NCBI RefSeq assembly: GCF_009937955.1
Contig: NZ_AP018439.1
Span: 4,526,001 to 4,590,000 of the forward strand
Source: Undibacterium sp. KW1
GTDB taxonomy: Bacteria > Pseudomonadota > Gammaproteobacteria > Burkholderiales > Burkholderiaceae_D
Reading direction: 5' to 3'
Length of the DNA: 64,000 nucleotides
Made by a program: the position numbers and the translations under genes. Of the stretch, positions 55,017 through 63,985 are shown in pieces; position 1 is the stretch's first letter, and each line of letters begins with the position of its first letter. The notes beneath the pieces were generated by a model, which did not search any database, was not told the DNA's origin, and saw only the letters and a list, made by a program, of their open reading frames with translations.

Positions 55017-55931
55017 TCACATCCCCATCCGCATACGCCGGACATCGCGCAATGGCGGTTCACCAAACAGCCGTGTGTATTCACGGCTGAACTGTGAGGC
55101 GCTTTCATAGCCCACTCTTAATGCTGCACTGCTGGCGTCGATGTCTTCAATGAGCATGATCTGGCGGGCGTTTTGCAGGCGCAGGTGTTTCAGGTATTGC
55201 AAGGGGCTCATGCCTGCCACGGTGCGGAAGTGCAGCCTGAAGGTGGAGGCGCTCATGTGGGCCTTGCTGGCCAGTTCATCAATGGCAACGTCCTCGGTGT
55301 AATTCTGCTTGAGCCAGGCGATGACGCGGGCAATTTGCTGGCCCGTTGAGCCAGCGGTGACCAGGTGGCGCAAGACCGGGCCATGCTCGCCATTGAGCAG
55401 GCGGACGATGATCTCTTGCTGTATCAGCGGCGCCAGCATGGGCACGAGTTGCGGTTCATCAAGCAGGCGCACCAGGCGGGTGATGGCGTCCAGCAAGCCC
55501 TCCTCCATGGTCACAACGGACATCGCCAGCGATGTCGTGGCTTTCAGGGGCGCTGCGAAGGTCATGCCAGCGGCGCACTGGGTAATGGCCAGGGCATCAA
55601 GCATCAGGTACATGCCCAGAAATGGTTGCGTGCTGCTGGCACTGGTGACATAAGACACTACCGGCAAATCGACTGAGGTGACCAGGGATTGTCCTGGCAC
55701 ATAATCAAATACCTCTTCCCCCAGGTTCACGCGCTTGCTGCCTTGCACGGTGACACCCAAGCCCAGGCCATAGAAACAGGGCATGGGGTCGGTGACCTTG
55801 CTGCGCCTGACCATGATCAAGCCTGGTACCTGAGTGGTACAGTCGCCGTCTGCCTGAATAATGTTGCCGACCATGTCAGCCAGGGAGGGGCTGGATGATG
55901 GATAGGCGGCGGTCTGGTGTGAGGTCTGCAT
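55017..55931 (-). CDS. AraC-family transcriptional regulator
   Basis: A 304-residue regulator. N-terminal sensory half of the AraC_N type (about 20-190; 'GLGVTVQGSKRVNLG', 'PFLGMYLMLD'), C-terminal double helix-turn-helix (about 205-300; IARVIAWLKQNYTEDVAIDELAS, SASTFRLHFRTVAGMSPLQYLKHLRL). AraC_N-type regulators often respond to aldehydes or aromatic compounds and sit beside oxidoreductase genes. Divergent from iorA across 288 bp, so a likely regulator of the iorAB-xdhC operon. Confidence 0.88.
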   Translation of the reverse strand: MQTSHQTAAYPSSSPSLADMVGNIIQADGDCTTQVPGLIMVRRSKVTDPMPCFYGLGLGVTVQGSKRVNLGEEVFDYVPGQSLVTSVDLPVVSYVTSASSTQPFLGMYLMLDALAITQCAAGMTFAAPLKATTSLAMSVVTMEEGLLDAITRLVRLLDEPQLVPMLAPLIQQEIIVRLLNGEHGPVLRHLVTAGSTGQQIARVIAWLKQNYTEDVAIDELASKAHMSASTFRLHFRTVAGMSPLQYLKHLRLQNARQIMLIEDIDASSAALRVGYESASQFSREYTRLFGEPPLRDVRRMRMGM

Positions 55932-56219
55932 GTGATGAGGTTAGATTTTTAACTGTAGGTTTTTGAACTATCGTTAGCCTACCATTTTCAGGGCGGGGAT
56001 TTCAATTTCTGCCGGGCATTCATCGAAATAGGCAAGAAATACGTCGAATCAGGCAAACGCTTTATTGCCGGGAGAGCTGACAATAGCCGTCAATTAAGAT
56101 TTTGCAGCGGCTACCCGTACATGGGCATGGCCGCCGCCATTAACCTGGCACCAATCCGGCATCATCCCGACATCAACCCGGCATCAACAACATATCGTCA
56201 CCCCATACTGGAGGTTTTC
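55932..56219. promoter_or_regulatory. divergent regulatory region of the AraC/iorA pair
   Basis: About 288 bp between divergent starts. Ribosome-binding CTGGAGG lies just before the iorA ATG at 56220. No clear operator could be identified by eye. Confidence 0.4.
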
Positions 56220-56678
56220 ATGATCAACTCAACTATTAATGGCAAGAATACCAGCGTCGATGTCGCACCCGACACGCCTGTGCTATGGGCCCTGCGCGAT
56301 ACCCTGGGCCTGACTGGTACCAAGTTTGGCTGCGGTGCCGCCTTGTGCGGTGCCTGCACCGTGCATTTGAACGGCCAGGCCATACGCTCTTGCGTGACAC
56401 CCATCTCTGCCGTTGCGGGCCAAAAAATCACCACCATCGAAGCCATGAGCCAGGACAAGGTCGGCAAGGCCGTGCAAGCCGCCTGGGTCAAGCATGACGT
56501 GGCCCAGTGCGGTTACTGCCAGAGCGGCCAGATCATGAGTGCCACTGCCCTGCTCAAAACCAACAAGAAGCCCAGCGATGCCGACATCGACAGCGCCATG
56601 GCGGGCAATATCTGCCGCTGTGGTACTTACGTACGTATCCGCGCTGCTATCCACGACGCCGCATCCACCTTGGCCTGA
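56220..56678 (+). CDS. iorA: isoquinoline 1-oxidoreductase-like alpha subunit, [2Fe-2S] protein
   Basis: A 152-residue two-cluster iron-sulfur subunit of a molybdenum hydroxylase. Plant-type [2Fe-2S] cluster: Cys38, Cys43, Cys46 and Cys58 ([14 protein letters not shown]). Second cluster: Cys97, Cys100, Cys132 and Cys134 ([16 protein letters not shown]). It transfers electrons from the Mo site to an external acceptor. The gene for the catalytic subunit begins 14 bp downstream. The ATG follows a strong GGAGG. Confidence 0.93.
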   Translation: MINSTINGKNTSVDVAPDTPVLWALRDTLGLTGTKFGCGAALCGACTVHLNGQAIRSCVTPISAVAGQKITTIEAMSQDKVGKAVQAAWVKHDVAQCGYCQSGQIMSATALLKTNKKPSDADIDSAMAGNICRCGTYVRIRAAIHDAASTLA

Positions 56679-56692
56679 TCAGGAGAGCCACC

Positions 56693-58939
56693 ATGCATTT
56701 TGAAGCCCGTTTGAATGAACTGCCACGCCATTTGCAATCCCTGTTGCAATCCACCAGCCCCGAAACCAGCGTAGCTGGCCTTAGCCGTCGCAGCTTTTTG
56801 AAAATGGCAACTGCCAGCGGCTTTGCCCTGGGTTGCTACCCCATGCTGGCGATAGGCCAGGACGCCGCAGCCAAGGCACCCGCCGGTTTGAAACCAACCG
56901 AGCAACCCGGTGCCTTCGTCCAGATTGCCAAAGATGGCACGGTGACAGTGACGATCAACCGCCTGGAATTTGGCCAGGGCGTGCAAACCGCATTACCCTT
57001 GATACTGGCAGAAGAGCTCGACGCTGACTGGTCCAAGGTCAAGTATGCCAATGGTAATAACCACCCTGCCTATGTCGATCCGGCATATGGCATGCATTTG
57101 ACAGGTGGCTCGAATTCCATCGCCCATTCTTATACCCAGTACCGTGAGCTGGGTGCACGCACCCGTGCCATGCTGGTCCAGGCTGCGGCAACGCAATGGG
57201 GTGTTGATGCCTCTGGCCTGCGTACAGAAAAAGGCGTCGTCGTTGGACCAGGTGGCAAAAAACTGACCTATGGCGAACTGGCTGAAGCGGCCATGAAATT
57301 GCAGGTGCCAGAAAAAGTCGTTTTGAAAGACCCAAAAAGCTTCCGCCTGATCGGCAAACCCACAGGTCGCCTGGATGCCAAGGCCAAATCCACAGGCACC
57401 CAGGACTTTGGCATTGATATGCATCTGCCCGGCATGCTGACGGCGGTTGTCGCTCGTCCGCCGGTATTTGGTGCCAAACTCAAGTCTGTCGATGATAGCG
57501 CTGCCAAGGCCATCAAGGGTGTCAAGGCCGTGGTACGTGTGCCGGTAGATCGCGGTGGCGAAGGTGTAGCAATTATCGCTACTGGCTACTGGCCAGCCAA
57601 GCAGGGGCGCGATGTGCTGAAGCTGGAATGGGATCTGGGCAGCGTAGAAAAAGTCGATAGCGTAAAACAACTGGCCAGTTATAAAGAATTGGCCAAACAG
57701 CAAGGCGCATTGAAGTACAACGACGATGTATCAAAAATCGCCACCGCGCCGCACAAACTGAATGCAGAGTTCAGCTTCCCTTACCTCGCCCATACGCCAA
57801 TGGAGCCTTTGAACTGCACAGTCGCCATCAAAGGCGACAAGGCAGAATTGTGGGTAGGCGCACAAATGCCTGGTCTGGATGGCTTTGCCGCATCCGCCGC
57901 GCTGGGCCTGAAGCCAGAAAACATCGCTGTCCACACCCAGATGGCGGGTGGCGGCTTTGGTCGTCGTGCCATTCCTACCAGCGATTATGTGGTGGAAGCC
58001 TGCAATGTCACCAAGGCAGCAGTCGCCGCTGGCCTCGATGCGCCGGTGCGCACGCTGTGGAGCCGTGAAGACGATGTCAAGGGTGGTTACTACCGCCCCA
58101 TGCATGTGCACAGGGCCGACATCGGTTTTGATGCGCAGGGCAATATCCTCGGCTGGGACCATGTCATCGTCGGCCAGTCCATCGTCAGCGGCACGCCGTT
58201 CGAAGGCATGATGGTCAAGAATGGCGTCGATGCAACCGCCGTGGAAGGCATGAAAGAACCGTACGACATGCCGATGCGCCTGTCTGTCCATCACCCGAAA
58301 ATCAATGTGCCAGTCTTGTGGTGGCGCAGTGTGGGCTCTACCCATACCGCCTTTGTGATGGAAACCCTGCTCGATGAAATTGCAGAAACCACCAAGCAAG
58401 ACCCGGTGGCCTATCGCCTGAAACTGATGGGTGACAAGCATCCACGTCATAAGGCAGCCCTGGAACTGGCGGTAGAAAAATCTGGCTACGGCAAAAAGAA
58501 ATTGCCTGCAGGTCGTGCCTATGGTGTCGCTGTGCATGAATCCTTCTCGTCCATCGTTGCCTATGTGGTAGAAGCATCCATCAAAAATGGCCAGCCCAAA
58601 TTGCACAAGGTCACGGCTGGCGTGCATTGCAACCTGGCTGTCAATCCCAAAACGGTGGAAGCACAGGTCCAGGGTGCGGCACTGATGGGCTTGTCGATGT
58701 GCCTGCCGGGTGCGGCCATCACGCTCAAGGATGGTGTGGTCGAGCAAAGCAATTTTGGTGATTTTGTGGTGCCACGCATTACCGACATGCCGCAGGTTGC
58801 CGTGCATATCGTACCTAGTGCCGATGCGCCAACCGGCATGGGTGAACCTGGCCTGCCAGCTTTGGCCCCGGCATTTGCCAATGCCGTTGCCAGGGCGGGT
58901 GGCAAGCGCTGGCGTGAACTGCCATTCAAGACGGCCTAA
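56693..58939 (+). CDS. iorB: isoquinoline 1-oxidoreductase-like beta subunit, molybdopterin hydroxylase
   Basis: A 748-residue molybdenum-cytidine-dinucleotide-type hydroxylase. A twin-arginine motif SRRSFLK at about 31-37 followed by a hydrophobic stretch implies Tat export to the periplasm, as for IorB. The later segments include LGVQTALPLILAEELD-type binding region and C-terminal GMGEPGLPALAPAFANAVA with the catalytic Glu loop. Length is usual for the family. Substrates of the family are N-heterocycles or aldehydes; the specific one here is unknown. Start ATG 56693 follows AGGAGAG. Confidence 0.92.
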   Translation: MHFEARLNELPRHLQSLLQSTSPETSVAGLSRRSFLKMATASGFALGCYPMLAIGQDAAAKAPAGLKPTEQPGAFVQIAKDGTVTVTINRLEFGQGVQTALPLILAEELDADWSKVKYANGNNHPAYVDPAYGMHLTGGSNSIAHSYTQYRELGARTRAMLVQAAATQWGVDASGLRTEKGVVVGPGGKKLTYGELAEAAMKLQVPEKVVLKDPKSFRLIGKPTGRLDAKAKSTGTQDFGIDMHLPGMLTAVVARPPVFGAKLKSVDDSAAKAIKGVKAVVRVPVDRGGEGVAIIATGYWPAKQGRDVLKLEWDLGSVEKVDSVKQLASYKELAKQQGALKYNDDVSKIATAPHKLNAEFSFPYLAHTPMEPLNCTVAIKGDKAELWVGAQMPGLDGFAASAALGLKPENIAVHTQMAGGGFGRRAIPTSDYVVEACNVTKAAVAAGLDAPVRTLWSREDDVKGGYYRPMHVHRADIGFDAQGNILGWDHVIVGQSIVSGTPFEGMMVKNGVDATAVEGMKEPYDMPMRLSVHHPKINVPVLWWRSVGSTHTAFVMETLLDEIAETTKQDPVAYRLKLMGDKHPRHKAALELAVEKSGYGKKKLPAGRAYGVAVHESFSSIVAYVVEASIKNGQPKLHKVTAGVHCNLAVNPKTVEAQVQGAALMGLSMCLPGAAITLKDGVVEQSNFGDFVVPRITDMPQVAVHIVPSADAPTGMGEPGLPALAPAFANAVARAGGKRWRELPFKTA

Positions 58940-58976
58940 GGTCAAATCAGTTAAGGTCCAATCAGTTAAGGTCAAA
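58940..58976. repeat. 15-bp direct repeat between iorB and xdhC
   Basis: GGTCAAATCAGTTAA, a near-identical second copy GGTCCAATCAGTTAA, and a partial third (GGTCAAAAAC) precede the xdhC start. May be a slippage product affecting translation initiation spacing. Confidence 0.6.
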
Positions 58977-58980
58977 AACG

Positions 58981-59994
58981 ATGGAAGATCTCGATACCCT
59001 GGTCCTGCGTACTGCGCTGAACTGGCACACGCAGGGCTTGCAAGTCATTCTGGTCACGGTGGCTCGCACCTGGGGTTCTTCACCACGCCCACCAGGGTCG
59101 CTGATGGCGATCAACGGGCGTGGTGAAACCGTGGGCTCGGTATCGGGTGGCTGCATAGAAGATGATCTTATCCACCGCATCAGGGAAGAAGGCGTGCAGG
59201 CAGTATGCGCAGGCAACTTGCCGCTGGTGCTGCGCTATGGCATCTCTGCCGACCAGGCGCACCGCTTTGGCCTGCCCTGTGGCGGCACGGTAGAGCTGGT
59301 GCTGGAACCTGTCTCTGCGCACAGCCGCCTTGATGAATTGCTGCTCGCTTGCGAACAGCGCCGCAGCGTAGAGCGCACGCTGGATTTGCAGACCGGCCAT
59401 GCCCAACTGCAGGCAGGCAAGTACGACGGCATGCCCAGGCTGGATGATCACAGGCTCATCACTTACCTTGGCCCGCAAGCCCGCATCATCGTCATCGGTG
59501 CCAGTGACCTCTCGCGCTACCTTTGCCAGTTCGCACTCAGCCTGGGTTTTGCCGTCATCGTCTGCGACCCGCGTGAAGAGTATCGCGCCAGCTGGCAATT
59601 GCCCGGTGTAGTCGTTAGCGAAGAAATGCCGGACGACCTGATACTGCGCCTGCAACCCGACAACCGCACTGCCGTCATCGCCCTCACGCATGACCCCAAG
59701 CTCGATGACCTGGCCCTCATCGATGCCCTGCAATCAAATGCCTTCTATGTTGGCGCAATCGGTTCACGCCGTAACAGCCAGCAAAGACGCGAACGCCTGC
59801 ACATCCATTTCGATATCCCGGAAGCCACCCTGCAAACCCTGCATGGGCCAGCAGGTTTGTACATAGGCAGCAAGACCCCGGCAGAAATCGCCCTATCCAT
59901 CATGGCAGAAATTGTCGCGATCAAGAATGGCGTGAATCACACTCCCCAAAGAGCAAATTTTGAAAATATCGATTTATCCCTTGCTCATCATTGA
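58981..59994 (+). CDS. xdhC: XdhC-family molybdenum cofactor maturation protein
   Basis: A 337-residue XdhC family protein: TWGSSPRPPGSLMAI and VGSVSGGCIEDDLI (XdhC N-terminal motif), LPCGGTVELVLEP, then a C-terminal Rossmann-type domain with GASDLSRYLCQFA, YVGAIGSRRNSQQRRERL and IGSKTPAEIALSIMAEI. XdhC binds, sulfurates and hands over Mo cofactor to xanthine-dehydrogenase-family hydroxylases. The position 41 bp after iorB fits dedicated maturation of the IorB protein. Confidence 0.9.
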   Translation: MEDLDTLVLRTALNWHTQGLQVILVTVARTWGSSPRPPGSLMAINGRGETVGSVSGGCIEDDLIHRIREEGVQAVCAGNLPLVLRYGISADQAHRFGLPCGGTVELVLEPVSAHSRLDELLLACEQRRSVERTLDLQTGHAQLQAGKYDGMPRLDDHRLITYLGPQARIIVIGASDLSRYLCQFALSLGFAVIVCDPREEYRASWQLPGVVVSEEMPDDLILRLQPDNRTAVIALTHDPKLDDLALIDALQSNAFYVGAIGSRRNSQQRRERLHIHFDIPEATLQTLHGPAGLYIGSKTPAEIALSIMAEIVAIKNGVNHTPQRANFENIDLSLAHH

Positions 59995-60139
59995 CAAGTT
60001 TTTCGTCAATTTCACGGCGAACAACTTGAAGCCACAATACTGCGCTAATGAAATCTCTGACCATCAACATTACGCAAACACGCTGCATAACTGCACGATT
60101 AAATAATCCTTTTGATTATCAGAAACGTAGCTGTGCTTA

Positions 60140-60943
60140 TTACAGCTCCCAATCAAGCAATTCGTGGTGACGACGAATATATTCAGGTAGAGGGCAGTGC
60201 TTCTGAAGACGAGGAATATTCATTTTTTTATTATGTAAATCGATCGTCAATCCTGCCTCCAACGCAGAATATGCGCGATCATTCATGTCCGCATCCCAAA
60301 ACACAATCCTATAGTCATCTGTGATCGTCAGATAAGCCTTATCAAACAAACGGTGATGCAAGGAATTTAAAAGTATTCCATTTCTGACGTCCATGCGCTC
60401 CTGAGGAGTCGCATTAGCCCAAGGAATAATGTGACATGCTTCCAGCGCCTCGGGAAATTGTATGCCGGTAAATGCGCAGCGCAATGAATACGCTTTCCTG
60501 ACTGCTTCTCGAAACAGTATTTGTTGTATGCCTCGCGACTTTATTTTTGTATACACCGTGCCAGCATCCTCTGGGCTGTCAGTGAGCGTTTCAATCATCC
60601 CATTGTATGACAAGCCCTCTGCCGCAAAGTCAAACGGGTTTGTAATTGTGTTCCACGCGTAGTTCCAGACAGCCTCAAATCCGCTCTCCAGGTCGTTCTT
60701 GTCATGGGCAATAAAACCGTCTCCGTGTTTTCCAGAACCGTTTACGACAAGTATGGTAATGGGTGGTAAGAGCGATTCAAGGCAATAGTCCTGAATTGGC
60801 CCCAGCACATAACGAATCGCCCGGTGGTGAACACCTATTCTTGCTCCTAACTCACCATATGTAATCGTACTCTTTGACCTGGCGACCATTGCAAGAACAT
60901 CCCAGGCCAGACGTGCGCGTTCAGCTTGATTGATTTGTGACAT
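60140..60943 (-). CDS. HNH endonuclease with MGMT-like N-terminal DNA-binding segment
   Basis: A 267-residue protein. The N-terminal ~60 residues (ITYGELGARIGVHHRAIRYVLG) resemble the winged-helix fold of O6-alkylguanine-DNA methyltransferase-like proteins, without the PCHR active-site. The C-terminal part has an HNH nuclease: RCAFTGIQFPEALEACHIIPW, NGILLNSLHHRLFD. Related proteins are annotated as putative restriction endonucleases. No methyltransferase or other defence gene sits next to it, so its biological role is open. Preceded by AT-rich DNA. Confidence 0.8.
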   Translation of the reverse strand: MSQINQAERARLAWDVLAMVARSKSTITYGELGARIGVHHRAIRYVLGPIQDYCLESLLPPITILVVNGSGKHGDGFIAHDKNDLESGFEAVWNYAWNTITNPFDFAAEGLSYNGMIETLTDSPEDAGTVYTKIKSRGIQQILFREAVRKAYSLRCAFTGIQFPEALEACHIIPWANATPQERMDVRNGILLNSLHHRLFDKAYLTITDDYRIVFWDADMNDRAYSALEAGLTIDLHNKKMNIPRLQKHCPLPEYIRRHHELLDWEL

Positions 60944-61311
60944 AGAATTTTCCAGAGTAAAACGATTTTTGATGAATAACCAGTTTCAAATATTAAGTCA
61001 TAATTTATCAAAAAAGCATGAATTAACAATAACTTAACATTGATATAAATTACTCTACTTCCAAGTTGGATCGTGGTGCAAATTCACAGTTACCAACAAC
61101 AAATACGCTCCCGAATAATTCACCATTGAATTCAATCCCCTCGAGTAAAAATTCTTTTTTGTCTAAGCATGGAAAGAAATTCTGGCAAAAAGTCACACAT
61201 AAAACACAGCAATTCCCTGGCGCGCATTCAAATAAACAATTGACAACAATTGAGTAGTATTGCAATATTTTATAGCAATTTTTGCATGCCCGACCATCTC
61301 AAGGAGGATGT
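60944..61311. other. AT-rich divergent intergenic region
   Basis: About 370 bp, strongly AT-rich, between the HNH gene and the tyrosinase gene, with the tyrosinase ribosome-binding site AAGGAGG near 61300. No gene or clear operator. Confidence 0.4.
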
Positions 61312-62868
61312 ATGACATTTGAACGCAAGGACGTATCAAAACTGGGGTCTGACTGGAACGATACGCTGGTCTGGTATGCAAAAGCAGTGGGCAAGCTGCA
61401 GGAAAGGCCGCTGGCATCGCGCACCAGCTGGCGGTTTCTGGCAGCCATGCATGGCTTTAATGAAGTACTCTGGTCGGCCCATGGCTATTACAGCAGTGGC
61501 GAGGCCCTGCCCTCAGATAGCGACAGGGCCAGGTTCTGGGATCAGTGCCAGCATCAGAGCTGGTATTTTTTGCCCTGGCACCGTGGTTACCTGGCATCAT
61601 TTGAAGCCATCGTGCGCAGTGTGGTCGTCGAGCTGGGTGGCCCGGCTGACTGGGCGCTGCCTTACTGGAATTATTTTGACCCCAATTCACGCTCTGTGCC
61701 ACCGGCTTTCCTGCAAAAAACCATGCCTGATGGTTCGCCCAATCATTTGTTTGTCGAAGCCCGCTATGGTGATGGCAACGGCAACTTCATCATCCAGCCA
61801 GAGGATGTCTCGCTAAATGCCCTGAAAGACCATGCCTTTATCGGTGGCGATAGTGGTGGCAACTCTGGTTTTGGCGGGCCAGACACCAAATTCAATCATG
61901 GCAAAGGCGTTAACGGCCATCTCGAATCTGACCCGCACAATACCGTGCATGGCTTGGTAGGCGGCCTGGCCGATCCTGAGCATGATGAAGACCGCACCAC
62001 TTATGGCCTGATGTCCATCCCCGCCACCGCCGCGCTTGACCCAATATTCTGGCTGCACCATGCCAATATAGACCGCCTGTGGGAAGTCTGGCGCAAGCGC
62101 GACCCGCACAATCTTGACCCCGATCAGGAGACCTGGCTCAAAGGCCCGGTTGACCGCAAGTTCATCGTGCCTGACCCTGATGGCGAAGGCATCACCTTCA
62201 CTGCATCACAAATGCTTGATACCACGGCAGCGCCATTGAACTACACTTATCAGGACACCAGCGACCCGCTGGCTGGCAGCACGCGCAAAAAAGTCAGGCT
62301 GACAGGCCTGCGTCTCCTGAGCGATGCGCCTATGGTAAATTTTATGGATATCAAATCCGCAGGAGGCCAGGTGGCGACAGAATTATTGGGTGCCAATACC
62401 AGCACCATCAAACTGGCAGGTGGTGTTTCACAAACCAGGGTGACGCTGGATACAGCCAGCGCTGACAAGGTCAATAACAGCTTCGACAGCGTCAAACTGC
62501 TCAGCACCATGCCCAAAGAACCAGACCGCGTCTTTTTGAACCTGGAAAATATACGCGGCAAAAATGATGCGGCCGTCTTCTATGTGTATGTGAACGTGCC
62601 CAATGGTGACGACCCGAAAGACCACCCTGAAAACAAGGTCGGTGTGTTGTCACTGTTTGGTGTATCCGACGCAAGCAAGACAGACAGCCCGCATGGCGGT
62701 GCAGGCATCACCCAGGTGTTTGAAATCACCAGCATCGTCGATAACCTGCAGCTCGATGAAAGCCAGCTCAGCGATACCCTGCAAGTGCAATTCGTAGCAC
62801 GCAATACCGTCAAGCCTGAGCACGACATCACGGTAGAACGCGTCAGCGTGTTCCGCGAAAGCTTGTAG
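61312..62868 (+). CDS. tyrosinase / polyphenol oxidase
   Basis: A 518-residue type-3 copper enzyme. CuA ligands: His47 (MHGFN), His81 and His90 (HQSWYFLPWHRGYLASFE); CuB ligands: His209 and His213 (HNTVH) and His249 or His250 (DPIFWLHHANIDRLW). The C-terminal ~230 residues are a beta-rich domain like the polyphenol-oxidase C-terminal domain. It oxidises monophenols and diphenols to quinones, usually leading to melanin. No export signal, so it is either cytoplasmic or secreted with a partner. ATG 61312 follows AAGGAGG. The downstream gene encodes a DUF2182 membrane protein. Confidence 0.93.
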   Translation: MTFERKDVSKLGSDWNDTLVWYAKAVGKLQERPLASRTSWRFLAAMHGFNEVLWSAHGYYSSGEALPSDSDRARFWDQCQHQSWYFLPWHRGYLASFEAIVRSVVVELGGPADWALPYWNYFDPNSRSVPPAFLQKTMPDGSPNHLFVEARYGDGNGNFIIQPEDVSLNALKDHAFIGGDSGGNSGFGGPDTKFNHGKGVNGHLESDPHNTVHGLVGGLADPEHDEDRTTYGLMSIPATAALDPIFWLHHANIDRLWEVWRKRDPHNLDPDQETWLKGPVDRKFIVPDPDGEGITFTASQMLDTTAAPLNYTYQDTSDPLAGSTRKKVRLTGLRLLSDAPMVNFMDIKSAGGQVATELLGANTSTIKLAGGVSQTRVTLDTASADKVNNSFDSVKLLSTMPKEPDRVFLNLENIRGKNDAAVFYVYVNVPNGDDPKDHPENKVGVLSLFGVSDASKTDSPHGGAGITQVFEITSIVDNLQLDESQLSDTLQVQFVARNTVKPEHDITVERVSVFRESL

Positions 62869-62891
62869 CGAACTGCAAAAGCCTACTAGCC

Positions 62892-63638
62892 ATGTTGTTC
62901 GCCATCTTGCGCGCGGCCCTGCTGAGCTGCCCCCGCCCGCTGCTGTTGATCAGCCTGGCGGGCTGGCTGGGTTTGGCTACGCTGCAATTTGGCGTGCGTG
63001 TGCCAGAGTACTGCGGCAGCCTTGCCAACATAGACCTGGCTTATCTCGCCAATATCGGCGATCGCCTGGTCTTTGTCTGGCACACCAATTCAAGGCCCAC
63101 CATGATGGCCAACTGGCTGCTCATGCTGCTGGCCATGATGTCGCCACTGCTCGCGCAAGAAGTGAACTACCTGTGGCAACGCAGCCTCGCGCGCCGCCGC
63201 CTGCGCGCCTTGCTGCTGTTTGCCATCGCCTATTTACTGATATGGAGCCTGGCTGGCGCATTCATCATGCTGGCCTCACTGGTGCTGCGCCTGGCCATAG
63301 GCGACATGCGCTGGTGCTTTGCCATGTTGCTGGCACTTGCCCTGCTATGGCAAATCAGCCCCGCCAAACAATACTGCCTGAACCGCTGCCATAGCCGCCC
63401 CCGCCTCGCCGCCTTTGGCTGGCAAGCTGACCGCGATAGCCTGCGCTATGGCCTGCAAGCCGCCTTCTGGTGTGGCGGCACCTGCTGGGCCTGGATGCTG
63501 GCCGCCACCGCCGCCGGCCCCGCCCACTTCCCCTTCATGCTGATCACCTCAGCCTGGCTCCTGATAGACCGCCAGGCCCCGGGCCGCGCACCTGCATGGC
63601 AATTGCCATACAGCCTGCGCTGGTACCGCCCCGCCTGA
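62892..63638 (+). CDS. DUF2182 membrane protein (COG5486), possible metal-binding
   Basis: A 248-residue multi-pass protein with about six hydrophobic segments. Matches the DUF2182 family ('predicted metal-binding integral membrane protein'): MLLAMMSPL, YLLIWSLAGA, ISPAKQYCLNRCHS and GGTCWAWM. It starts 24 bp after the tyrosinase stop, so the two are probably one operon; copper delivery to the tyrosinase is a reasonable, unproven role. Confidence 0.8.
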   Translation: MLFAILRAALLSCPRPLLLISLAGWLGLATLQFGVRVPEYCGSLANIDLAYLANIGDRLVFVWHTNSRPTMMANWLLMLLAMMSPLLAQEVNYLWQRSLARRRLRALLLFAIAYLLIWSLAGAFIMLASLVLRLAIGDMRWCFAMLLALALLWQISPAKQYCLNRCHSRPRLAAFGWQADRDSLRYGLQAAFWCGGTCWAWMLAATAAGPAHFPFMLITSAWLLIDRQAPGRAPAWQLPYSLRWYRPA

Positions 63639-63712
63639 TACCACCCGCGCAGCCCCGGTGATATCATCCGTATCACCGAAGAACCAAGGTAAATCTGAAC
63701 AGGATCACCGAC

Positions 63713-63964
63713 ATGAGCACCAACATGAGCACCAACGAGAGCACCAGCATGAACACACCAGCCCCCCGCAGCCTCAACGGCATCACCCTCGAAAAAATCC
63801 TCGAACAACTGGTCGCTTATTATGGCTGGGAGCAAATGGGACAGATAATAGACATCAACTGCTTCAAGATCGACCCCAGCATCAAATCCAGTTTGAAGTT
63901 TTTACGCAAGACACCGTGGGCACGGGCTAAGGTCGAGGAGTTGTATTTGGGGATGCCGGGGTGA
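63713..63964 (+). CDS. VF530-family (DUF2132) DNA-binding protein
   Basis: An 83-residue protein. The core [39 protein letters not shown] and [13 protein letters not shown] match the VF530 (DUF2132) family, small helical proteins thought to bind DNA. A Ser/Thr/Asn-rich lead ([15 protein letters not shown]) of about 15 residues precedes the domain, encoded by a short repeat of ATGAGCACCAAC. The first of three candidate ATGs is taken; a start at the third is possible. Confidence 0.85.
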   Translation: MSTNMSTNESTSMNTPAPRSLNGITLEKILEQLVAYYGWEQMGQIIDINCFKIDPSIKSSLKFLRKTPWARAKVEELYLGMPG

Positions 63965-63985
63965 GGCGATATGTTGCCTTGTACC

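Noticed and set aside
57731..58975. A 414-codon minus-strand frame
   Set aside because: Antisense to iorB; unusual His-rich composition and no homology.
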